Of a DNA stretch of 6,087 nucleotides, positions 1 through 5,624 are shown piece by piece. The notes beneath the pieces are model-generated. The model ran no database searches, was not told where the DNA came from, and saw only the letters and a list, made by a program, of their open reading frames with translations. Position numbers and translations under genes: made by a program. The stretch covers positions 49,287 to 55,373 of the forward strand of contig DLTY01000029.1 of assembly GCA_002501535.1 (NCBI GenBank), read 5' to 3'. Source of the stretch: a bacterium UBP7_UBA7824 (lineage in GTDB: Bacteria; UBP7; UBA6624). Numbering within the stretch: the first letter of the stretch is position 1; each line of letters starts with the position of its first letter.

Positions 1-422
1 TTTCCTGTTCCAACAACAATACCATTTTTAACTGCAGCAATATGGTAAAGACACGTCATTCTTAATCTAGATCTTGTGTTGGCCTCAGCATGCTGGTTTG
101 AAAATTTTTCTACCAATCCAGATTCCAAAGAGGCAACAAAAGATTCGAATGGAGTAGTCAGGTTAAACTCCATCGTTTGAATATTTGAATATTTTTTAGA
201 AAGCCATTCAAGGTGAATTTTTGCTAATGATAGCTGTTTGTCGTTTTGCCTGATTGGAATTGACAATGCGTAAGTTGGCAAACCTGTTAATGCAGCCAAG
301 GTAGAAGCAACCGCCGAATCAACACCGCCAGAAACCCCCACAATCAAAGATTGAATATCGTTATCAGAACAATAGCTTTTAATCCAAGAGCTAATATCTA
401 GTGATAATTTTTGATAATCCAT
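1..422 (-). CDS. nadE: NAD+ synthetase, 5' part only (runs off left edge)
   Basis: Last step of NAD+ synthesis: adenylates nicotinate adenine dinucleotide with ATP and amidates it; cytosolic. I translated this partial frame by hand from the ATG at 422-420; 140 codons are visible. Seen: the PP-loop pyrophosphatase motif SGGVDS at residues 31-36 inside IVGVSGGVDSA, the family segment NTRSRLRM at 115-122, and a following VVGTG at 136-140 where the edge cuts the gene. The synthetase domain starts directly at the N-terminus with no nitrilase-type glutaminase domain, so this is the short form (family usually about 250-280 aa) that uses ammonia. The segment around residues 45-95 (TGLP, then PIRQ, then an LEWL-type helix) recalls Bacteroidetes NadE, from memory only. 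The ATG sits two bases after the T-run of a terminator-like hairpin, and no Shine-Dalgarno sequence is visible upstream. No other upstream start fits better. Function is confident; how it is expressed is unclear. Confidence 0.93.
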   Translation of the reverse strand, partial: MDYQKLSLDISSWIKSYCSDNDIQSLIVGVSGGVDSAVASTLAALTGLPTYALSIPIRQNDKQLSLAKIHLEWLSKKYSNIQTMEFNLTTPFESFVASLESGLVEKFSNQHAEANTRSRLRMTCLYHIAAVKNGIVVGTG

Positions 423-424
423 AT

Positions 425-459
425 AAAAAAAACAAAGATGATTCCAAATCTATCTTTGT
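425..459 (-). terminator. Rho-independent terminator-like hairpin after the glycosyltransferase genes
   Basis: On the minus strand, ACAAAGAT (459-452) pairs perfectly with ATCTTTGT (439-432). After one bulged A (451), a second stem GATT (450-447) pairs with AATC (443-440) around a three-base loop TGG. The 3' arm runs into eight consecutive T residues (432-425). This is 12 base pairs plus a U-tract, the layout of an intrinsic terminator, although the stem is AT-rich and therefore weaker than usual. It overlaps the stop codon of the GT4-like gene (452-450) and ends two bases before the nadE ATG. There is no T-run on the other side, so it should act only on minus-strand transcripts. Confidence 0.72.
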
Positions 460-1457
460 CCTAAGATTTTACTCTTAAACCTCCAGTAAAAACTATTTAA
501 AGTTGATCTGGATTTTTTTAATCTTGAATAGAGCTCCCTGGCTTTAGAGATTGATGGTTTTGCAACAGCGATATTGCTTTTTAAATTTTGATATTTCACT
601 TTTTTCAAAAGAGCATTTGCAACTAATCCCCTTTTTTTAACCTCGGCAGGCTTTAGCTTTTCGATAATTGAAGCTAGATGTTCTGGATCTTGATGATCAA
701 CAAACCAGCCTCCACCGTTCTCAACAATGAAATCTCCTAGATATTCTCCTTTTGTAACAATAACAGGCTTGTAGTAATTCATTGCATCTAACAAGCGTGT
801 TCTATACGCAATAGGTGCTTCAATGCTTTCTTTATCATGCAGGGATATCCAAACAAGTGCATTATTTACATATTCTGTATATTTTTTCCTATCTGTAAAG
901 GTATTTATTTCTACTTTTGAGGAATTTAAACCTTTCATGGCTTTGTTTTTAAAAAAAGCACCACTATATCTATCTGAAAAAATAACACCTTTATATGCTG
1001 TATTAGCAATATTCATAGCCTCAACAAAAGTTCCGGGATCAAGCCAATCCCAACCACCACCACCCCAAATTAAATAAAAATTTTGTTTTGATGAAAAAGG
1101 TATAGTTGCTGGCATTGGAGGAATTAAAGAAAAATTCTTTTTTGAAAAATCATCAACAATATCTGGATACATTTTTTTCCTTAATTCAAACTGCATATCA
1201 TGTGCAAAAATAAAATGCGCACCAAGAAGAAGGGCGATTTTTTCCTGCAGTGCACTACTTTCCTCGACATAGCGGTCATTTGGAAATCTGTAATAATTTT
1301 CTTGACAAATTGGCGTTAGGAAATCAACAATCCAGGGCTTGCCATTCCATATTTCTTTATTTGACATTAACAAATCAGGAGGACCGATAACAAGAGAATC
1401 ATCATTCAACAATTCAGATAACTGCAATTGCCTTCTACTTTCCGCCTTCAAAACCAT
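450..1457 (-). CDS. GT4-like glycosyltransferase (GT-B fold), short N-terminus
   Basis: Probable sugar transferase using a nucleotide-sugar donor, acting on a surface glycan at the cytoplasmic membrane; donor and acceptor unknown. Seen in the 335 aa: a VDFLTP-type strand end at 44-49, then WGGGGWDWLDP at 131-141, the hallmark at the start of the C-terminal donor-binding domain in a group of GT4-like enzymes. Next is ESIEAPIAYRTRLLDAMNYY at 210-229, where the E...R..LLD pattern corresponds to the donor-binding EX-type motif, followed by KPVIVTKGEYL at 230-240 and a GGGWFV loop. Relatives I recall carry several tens of residues more at the N-terminus with the first Rossmann strand, which is missing here. 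A stop codon in frame at 1487-1485 limits any upstream extension, so the ATG at 1457 is the only sensible start. The tail (about 302-335) is rich in Lys and Arg and may lie on the membrane. The start overlaps the preceding GT2 gene by 10 bp, with only a weak GAG ribosome site. The two probably work in the same pathway. Confidence 0.75.
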   Translation of the reverse strand: MVLKAESRRQLQLSELLNDDSLVIGPPDLLMSNKEIWNGKPWIVDFLTPICQENYYRFPNDRYVEESSALQEKIALLLGAHFIFAHDMQFELRKKMYPDIVDDFSKKNFSLIPPMPATIPFSSKQNFYLIWGGGGWDWLDPGTFVEAMNIANTAYKGVIFSDRYSGAFFKNKAMKGLNSSKVEINTFTDRKKYTEYVNNALVWISLHDKESIEAPIAYRTRLLDAMNYYKPVIVTKGEYLGDFIVENGGGWFVDHQDPEHLASIIEKLKPAEVKKRGLVANALLKKVKYQNLKSNIAVAKPSISKARELYSRLKKSRSTLNSFYWRFKSKILGQR

Positions 1458-2431
1458 AACTGATAAACTCGCTCTAATAACTTTTTAGAAATCATTTTTG
1501 GAAAAGCTGGATTAGTTGGATCCTCAAGCAAGTGTCTAGTTTTTTTAAATGAATATTGATTTAAATCTGAAAGACTTCTTAATGTTGATATTTTTTCAAC
1601 ATAACGAGCAATATTTCTTCTCGAATGCCAACAACCATTTTGAATTTCTTTAAAACCTATTTTTTGAGATTCAGACTCTCGTACCTTAGAAAACCTCCAA
1701 GCCAAAGCTAGATATTCGGAAAGAGTGTTAGATGGTATATTTAACAATAAGGCTAAAAAGCTGTTTCTTTCCATCATTCTTTCCCTAAATCCAGACTCTC
1801 TTCCACTTGTATGTTGGCCTGCATGACACACTGAAAGACCCTTGTCTCTGACAAAAAAAGTTTTAAGCCCAAGCCTATTTGCCCTCCATCCAAATTCTGT
1901 ATCTTCAAAATAACAAAAAAAGTCAGTACAAAAACCACCGACTTTTTGGTAAAACTTTCGATTCATTAAAGAACATGCCCCGCATGCAAACAAAGTTTCT
2001 GAATTATCTTTTGAATATATTTTTTTTCCGCAACTTAAAGAAAGCCCATATCCAAAAACATTCATCCCTCCACCATCAAACTCGATATGAGTACCCTTTT
2101 TGTTTAGTATCCTAAAACCAACAAAAGGTTCAAAGTCTTTGTATTTATTTAATGAATCAAAAAAACCTTCAGAAATACTCAAATCATCATTTAGCAGAAG
2201 AACATGGTCAGAGTTGCTGTTTCTTATTCCAAAATCACAAGCCCCTGCAAAGCCCAGCCTTTTTTTTGTTTGAACAACATTCAAAGATGAAGAAACATCT
2301 TTCCATAAAGGATGATATCCGTCTTTCACTATGAAAATCTTATCCTTGTCAAAGCCCTGGCTGGCAAGCTGAGAAACCAATAGATTAAGATTCTCCCCTC
2401 CCAGCATGCTTGGAATCACAATATCAACCAT
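1448..2431 (-). CDS. Family 2 glycosyltransferase, rhamnosyltransferase/WbbL-like
   Basis: GT-A fold enzyme that adds a sugar from a nucleotide donor, probably to an O-antigen, capsule or other lipid-linked glycan on the cytoplasmic side; exact sugar unknown. Counting from the ATG at 2431 (327 aa): VDIVIPS at 2-8 is the first strand. GFAGACDFGIRNS at 60-72 matches the usual 'G.aga.N.G' helix. HVLLLNDDLSI at 76-86 holds the metal-binding DxD-type aspartates (D82, D83). YFEDTEFGWRANRLG at 174-188 is the ED motif with the catalytic base and the W-R that follow in rhamnosyltransferase-like members. An H-rich segment (about 203-207) and MMERNSFLALLLN at 219-231 complete the pattern. A longer form starting with TTG at 2437 is possible, but GGTGA at 2442-2438 is correctly spaced only for the ATG. 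The gene overlaps the acpS end by 8 bp and the next glycosyltransferase by 10 bp, so it lies in one transcription unit with both. Confidence 0.86.
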   Translation of the reverse strand: MVDIVIPSMLGGENLNLLVSQLASQGFDKDKIFIVKDGYHPLWKDVSSSLNVVQTKKRLGFAGACDFGIRNSNSDHVLLLNDDLSISEGFFDSLNKYKDFEPFVGFRILNKKGTHIEFDGGGMNVFGYGLSLSCGKKIYSKDNSETLFACGACSLMNRKFYQKVGGFCTDFFCYFEDTEFGWRANRLGLKTFFVRDKGLSVCHAGQHTSGRESGFRERMMERNSFLALLLNIPSNTLSEYLALAWRFSKVRESESQKIGFKEIQNGCWHSRRNIARYVEKISTLRSLSDLNQYSFKKTRHLLEDPTNPAFPKMISKKLLERVYQLWF

Positions 2432-2786
2432 TTTCAATCACCACAAATGCAATTGAACAACCTGAACTATGAGAAAGTGATAAATGACTTTTTTTATCCT
2501 TGATTTTTAATTTAATTTTTTCTGAAAAATAAAAAAACGGCTTTCCTTTTGAGTTATTTAAAACACCTAATTCATTTGGTTTAAACGAAATCCCAGAAGC
2601 TTTATAAAATGCTTCTTTGGCAGCTATTCTAGAAGCTAATTTTTCTGCTGACCATTTTGAAGACTTCATGTCTTCTAATTCTTTTGAATGTAAAGTTTTT
2701 TTTAGCCTTTCTTCACTCCAATCAAGCCAATGAATAATCTCCTTTTCGTAAACCAAATCAACGCCTACTCCAAAAACCCCTGACAT
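2424..2786 (-). CDS. acpS: Holo-[acyl-carrier-protein] synthase
   Basis: Transfers the 4'-phosphopantetheine arm of coenzyme A onto a serine of acyl carrier protein, making it active for fatty acid and lipid synthesis; cytosolic, normally a trimer. The 120 aa length is typical. Seen: GVGVDLV at 6-12 with the Mg-binding Asp10; RIAAKEAFYKASG at 53-65, the family signature (usually F-A-A-K-E-A..KA) with the second metal ligand Glu58; ELGVLNNSKGKPFF at 72-85, matching the strand that normally ends in GkP; and HLSLSHSSGCSIAFVVIE at 101-118, the conserved SHs....A strand. Ile replaces the usual Phe before AAKEA, a mild change. It begins 3 bp after the cdaR stop with a weak GAAG site (2796-2793), and its end overlaps the GT2 gene, so translation is probably coupled on both sides. 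In several lineages acpS lies a few genes downstream of cdaA-cdaR, with glmM or pdxJ between; here it is direct. Confidence 0.95.
   Translation of the reverse strand: MSGVFGVGVDLVYEKEIIHWLDWSEERLKKTLHSKELEDMKSSKWSAEKLASRIAAKEAFYKASGISFKPNELGVLNNSKGKPFFYFSEKIKLKIKDKKSHLSLSHSSGCSIAFVVIENG
2438..2442 (-). promoter_or_regulatory. Ribosome binding site that decides the GT2 start
   Basis: GGTGA on the minus strand, inside the last codons of acpS. It lies six bases upstream of the ATG at 2431 and directly against the alternative TTG at 2437, which would leave no spacer. This favours the ATG. Confidence 0.5.
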
Positions 2787-2789
2787 AAG

Positions 2790-4007
2790 CTACTTCTTTT
2801 TTAGAGTTACATACTTAGGGCTGATAGTTTTTGTTGCAAGTCCAGATGGAAGGGCCACAACTATCTCTCTTTCACACGAATCAACACCGTTACAAGCACT
2901 GACTTCGACATGGATTGAATCCAAAAGATCTGCTTCTCTTCCTATCCATTTTGCTATCTGATTAACTGGGCCTCTTATTACTAAACTGATACTTGAAGGA
3001 GAGGCAATATAACCTCCGCCTATTACCTTTACGGGAATAAGTGACGATATTTCTAAATCACTAATTATCTGGGATACCTCGACTGCAACATTAACTTTTT
3101 TAGGGTTTGATGTTGTTTCAGCTGGAGAAAAAACATCAATCATTAATTCAAACGTTTCACTTCTTCCATCTAAAGAAATCGGATTTGTCAAAACTGAATT
3201 TAAATTTCTAATAATTTTTACAGGACCTTCAATAATTATGGTTGATGGATCTATTGCAATTGAACTTATAAAAAATCCGCTTTCAAGCTGTCCGCTAAAG
3301 TCAGGCTGAATCGAAACAACCCTCTTGTCTCTAACGGTCTGTGCAACAACTTCAACTCTGATTTCTTCTGGTTTAAAAGTTAAACCCTGTATAAGACGTC
3401 CATTTGCATCTCTCGCGACAGGTTTTAAATTTTTACTTTCAGATTCAACAATCGTACCTAGATTAAGCTCAACTTCTATATTTTTCAAATTATCCATAAG
3501 GTCTAAAGGCCCGCTTACAACAATAAAATCTGGATCTAATTGCCAATCAACTATCTGGACCCCATTAGGAGCCTCCCCTCTTTTGTAAACATCTACTAAA
3601 ATTTCGCTTTCAAGCCATTTTTCAACCTGTATACTGACTTTTTTTGAACCACCTACATGCTTTATACCTTGACCTTTTGGAGGTCTAACTAAAATTGTCG
3701 CTTCCGCAAGTCCACTGCCTTCAGGGTATTTATCAAATCTAGCCTCTACATCCACTGTGTCAAGAAGAAGATTGTTAAGCCTTGTCCTGCCACCAGATAA
3801 CTCTATTTCAAACTCCAAGTCTCTTCGATCAACTTTATATTCTGAAGGAAGATTAACAGGGACTGCCTCAAAAACAAAAGTTTCTCTTGCACTTGGGTTA
3901 CCGGTAACTACCTGAACCTCAAGAAGCACTGCAAGAATAAAGCACAAAATAAACAAAGACCATTCGTTTGAATCTTTTGGAAGCCATTTTAATTTGGGAA
4001 TCTTCAT
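2790..4007 (-). CDS. cdaR: CdaR / YbbR-domain protein, regulator of the diadenylate cyclase
   Basis: Membrane-anchored extracytoplasmic protein that, in studied Firmicutes, binds CdaA and changes its c-di-AMP output. Seen in the 405 aa: a short cytoplasmic N-terminus, one membrane helix at about 16-34 (FILCFILAVLL core), then an all-beta exported part. Three clear YbbR repeats are marked by a 'P..i.v.GP...i..l' strand: DPDFIVVSGPLDLMDNL (158-174), DPSTIIIEGPVKIIRNL (253-269) and SPSSISLVIRGPVNQIAKW (336-354). A more diverged first repeat fills about 41-130. Each is followed by a second strand carrying the 'P..v.v.v' ending (for example 211-222 and 301-312). Two cysteines, C372 and C378, lie in the last repeat. 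The start overlaps the cdaA stop as ATGA, with a good GAGAGGA site (4018-4012) four bases upstream. The pairing with cdaA is the strongest support, because overall YbbR sequence conservation is low. Confidence 0.88.
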   Translation of the reverse strand: MKIPKLKWLPKDSNEWSLFILCFILAVLLEVQVVTGNPSARETFVFEAVPVNLPSEYKVDRRDLEFEIELSGGRTRLNNLLLDTVDVEARFDKYPEGSGLAEATILVRPPKGQGIKHVGGSKKVSIQVEKWLESEILVDVYKRGEAPNGVQIVDWQLDPDFIVVSGPLDLMDNLKNIEVELNLGTIVESESKNLKPVARDANGRLIQGLTFKPEEIRVEVVAQTVRDKRVVSIQPDFSGQLESGFFISSIAIDPSTIIIEGPVKIIRNLNSVLTNPISLDGRSETFELMIDVFSPAETTSNPKKVNVAVEVSQIISDLEISSLIPVKVIGGGYIASPSSISLVIRGPVNQIAKWIGREADLLDSIHVEVSACNGVDSCEREIVVALPSGLATKTISPKYVTLKKK

Positions 4008-4756
4008 ATTGTCCTCTCGATAAACCTAGTTAACTCCTCTTCAATCATTTCAAAACTTAAATTTTGTTTTAATTGTCCACCCTCTGAAAGTGAAACTGAT
4101 TGATTTTCTTCTGAAACAACAATCGACAATGCTCCTGTTCCACCAGTAGCACTTTGTGCAGCTCTATGCCTTGTCCCATAACCTTTATATTCAGCCCCTC
4201 CTGGAGGTAGTGGAATAATCACTTGAGCCCTTCTGACTCTTCCTGACCTGATGACAACAGCCCCATCATGCAATGGGCTTTGTGTTTGGAATATAGATTT
4301 GAGAAGGCCTACGGTGACTTTTGAATCAAGCTCAACTCCACCAAGTTCACCTAATATATTTTCAAGCCTGTCACTGCCTTCAAAAATAATCAAAGCTCCT
4401 AATCTACTTCTTTTAAATTCTCTTAAAGAGCCCATGACTGTCGACACTAAGGCACCAGCATCCTCAGGGTTTCCCAAAACTGAACCTTTAAACCAACCTT
4501 TAACAGATATGCCTTCCAAGCTTCTTCTTATTTCGGTTTGAAACAAAACTACAAAAAGAATTGGAAGAAGCATGCCAGCCCTCTCTACAATCCATGATAT
4601 AGCTAAAAACCCCATTGCCTCCAGGGCTCTAGCAAGAAGAAAAACAGCAATAATGGACCAAGCAATCCTTAAAAACTTTTTACTTCTTAATGGTCGTAAA
4701 ACGGTATAAAAAAGAACTGTCATAAACAACGTTTCAACGATAGTTTTAAACAGCAT
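4004..4756 (-). CDS. cdaA: Membrane diadenylate cyclase (c-di-AMP synthase)
   Basis: Joins two ATP molecules into cyclic di-AMP, the second messenger that controls potassium and osmolyte transport and envelope homeostasis. Seen in the 250 aa: three hydrophobic segments at about 7-22, 29-46 and 60-73, then VLFQTEIRRSLEGI at 70-83, matching the usual 'FQpElRraLe' link into a coiled stretch. The DAC (DisA_N) domain follows: LGALIIFEG at 119-127, SPLHDGAVVI at 160-169 with the catalytic DGA (164-166), GTRHRAA at 194-200 with the ATP-binding RHR, and IVVSEE at 212-217 with the conserved acidic pair. All core residues are present, so it should be active. The loop after RHRAA differs from the usual G-(I/L)-S-E-x-T-D. 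The next gene, cdaR, overlaps by 4 bp. The start follows rpsI by 23 bp; the nearest Shine-Dalgarno-like AGAGGA (4781-4776) is 19 bases upstream, rather far, but an in-frame TAA at 4768-4766 leaves no better start. Confidence 0.95.
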   Translation of the reverse strand: MLFKTIVETLFMTVLFYTVLRPLRSKKFLRIAWSIIAVFLLARALEAMGFLAISWIVERAGMLLPILFVVLFQTEIRRSLEGISVKGWFKGSVLGNPEDAGALVSTVMGSLREFKRSRLGALIIFEGSDRLENILGELGGVELDSKVTVGLLKSIFQTQSPLHDGAVVIRSGRVRRAQVIIPLPPGGAEYKGYGTRHRAAQSATGGTGALSIVVSEENQSVSLSEGGQLKQNLSFEMIEEELTRFIERTI

Positions 4757-4779
4757 ATATAAAGTTTACAACAAATCCT

Positions 4780-5184
4780 CTAACGTTTAGAGAATTGAGG
4801 TGCTTTTCTAGCTTTCTTCAAGCCATATTTCTTTCTTTCTTTTGATCGAGAATCTCTTGTTAAGCATCCGGAATCTCTTAATGTTGTTCTCAAGCTAGGG
4901 TCAACTTCACATAAAACTCTAGCAATAGCCAATTTTGAAGCTCCAGACTGACCTCTTTGACCCCCGCCTTTCACAGTTATTGAAATAGCCAACTCCCCTT
5001 CTGCATATTTTTCTTGTGCTATCTTTAAAGGTTTCAACATTTCTTCTTGTAACTCTTTTCTTGTAAAGTATTTTTCAAGAGGTTTTCCATTGACCCTTAA
5101 ACCCTCTCTACCAACACCATCCCTCAAAACAGCTACAGCTACAGAACTTTTTCTTCTACCAACAGCGGAATAAACCCTACTCAT
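4780..5184 (-). CDS. rpsI: 30S ribosomal protein S9 (uS9)
   Basis: Structural protein of the small subunit head; its C-terminal tail reaches the P-site tRNA. The 134 aa length is typical. Seen: AVGRRKSSVA at 7-16 (family usually aVGRRKeavA), GLRVNGKPLEKYF at 28-40, ISITVKGGGQRGQSGASKLA at 68-87 with the glycine-rich GGG..GQ..A signature, LTRDSRSKERKKYGLKKARK at 108-127, and the universal final SKR that touches tRNA. Nothing is missing. Its ATG overlaps the rplM stop (ATGA), and a near-perfect AGGAGGT (5200-5194) sits nine bases upstream, inside the last codons of rplM. The rplM-rpsI pairing is conserved in nearly all bacteria. Confidence 0.99.
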   Translation of the reverse strand: MSRVYSAVGRRKSSVAVAVLRDGVGREGLRVNGKPLEKYFTRKELQEEMLKPLKIAQEKYAEGELAISITVKGGGQRGQSGASKLAIARVLCEVDPSLRTTLRDSGCLTRDSRSKERKKYGLKKARKAPQFSKR

Positions 5185-5624
5185 GATAAATTAACCTCCT
5201 GTGGTTTTTGAGCCTTATGCGGATGCACATCATCAGCATAAACCTTCAATCTTGCTAATCTTTCCTTACGGTTAACAGATTTTGGCAACATTCCATTAAC
5301 TGCATTTCTTATTAAGTCCTGAGGTTTTCTTTTTCTTAAAGATGAAACTGATTCCGTCTTAAGTCCTCCAGGCGTTCCTGAATGCCTGTAATAAACTTTA
5401 TCTTCTTCTTTGCTTCCCGTAAGAGCAACTTTCTTAGCATTCAAGACTACAACGAAAGAGCCATTGTCTATATGGGGAGATCTGTCTTTTTTTTCAGAGC
5501 CGATAAGCAATGCTGCTATCTTTGTAGCCGCCCTACCTAAAATTTTATTATCCACATTCAAGATGAACCACTGTCTTTCTTCCTCAACTTTTAGATGAGA
5601 TGTCTTGGTTCCTTTATTTATCAT
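5181..5624 (-). CDS. rplM: 50S ribosomal protein L13 (uL13)
   Basis: Early-assembling protein of the large subunit. The 147 aa length is within the usual range. Seen: RQWFILNVDNKILGRAATKIA at 17-37 in the place of the family's 'R.WyviDA....LGRlAs.iA', with Asn-Val where Asp-Ala is usual. SPHIDNGSFVVVLNAKKV at 49-66 matches 'tPhvD.GDfVvviNA.kv', with Ser replacing the usual Asp. KVYYRHSGTPGGLK at 76-89 is the diagnostic YyrHSgypGGlk. AVNGMLPKSVNRKERLARLK at 108-127 and HPHKAQKP at 134-141 match the C-terminal signature. The protein is fairly diverged but complete. The start overlaps rplQ by 11 bp, with an AAGAGGTGA site (5639-5631) six bases upstream, and the end overlaps rpsI by 4 bp. rplQ, rplM and rpsI are therefore probably translated in coupled fashion from one message. 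truA, often found between rplQ and rplM, is absent here. Confidence 0.98.
   Translation of the reverse strand: MINKGTKTSHLKVEEERQWFILNVDNKILGRAATKIAALLIGSEKKDRSPHIDNGSFVVVLNAKKVALTGSKEEDKVYYRHSGTPGGLKTESVSSLRKRKPQDLIRNAVNGMLPKSVNRKERLARLKVYADDVHPHKAQKPQEVNLS
5194..5200 (-). promoter_or_regulatory. Strong Shine-Dalgarno for rpsI within rplM
   Basis: AGGAGGT on the minus strand, nine bases before the rpsI ATG. It is encoded by the Gln-Glu-Val codons near the C-terminus of L13. It is the best ribosome site in the window and fits the high demand for a ribosomal protein. Confidence 0.8.

Noticed and set aside
460..560. Possible nadE promoter inside the end of the GT4-like gene
   Set aside because: Several AT-rich hexamers exist, but none forms a convincing -35/-10 pair; in sequence this AT-rich, chance matches are expected.
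823..1077. Plus-strand open frame of 84 codons
   Set aside because: Lies wholly antisense to the GT4-like gene, shows no family motif, and reflects low-complexity AT-rich sequence.
1879..2334. Two plus-strand open frames (78 and 60 codons)
   Set aside because: Antisense to the GT2 gene whose motifs are clear; compositions rich in Lys, Asn, Phe and His with no recognisable domain.
3325..3588. Plus-strand open frame of 87 codons
   Set aside because: Antisense to cdaR; Ser/Thr-rich shadow with no motif.
4251..4541. Plus-strand open frame of 96 codons
   Set aside because: Directly opposite the conserved catalytic domain of cdaA, so the open frame is a by-product of that coding constraint.
4757..4779. 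Possible promoter or terminator between rpsI and cdaA
   Set aside because: The 23-bp gap is AT-rich but has no inverted repeat, no T-run and no pair of -35/-10 boxes at sensible spacing.
5410..5598. Plus-strand open frame of 62 codons
   Set aside because: Antisense to rplM, a universally conserved ribosomal protein gene.
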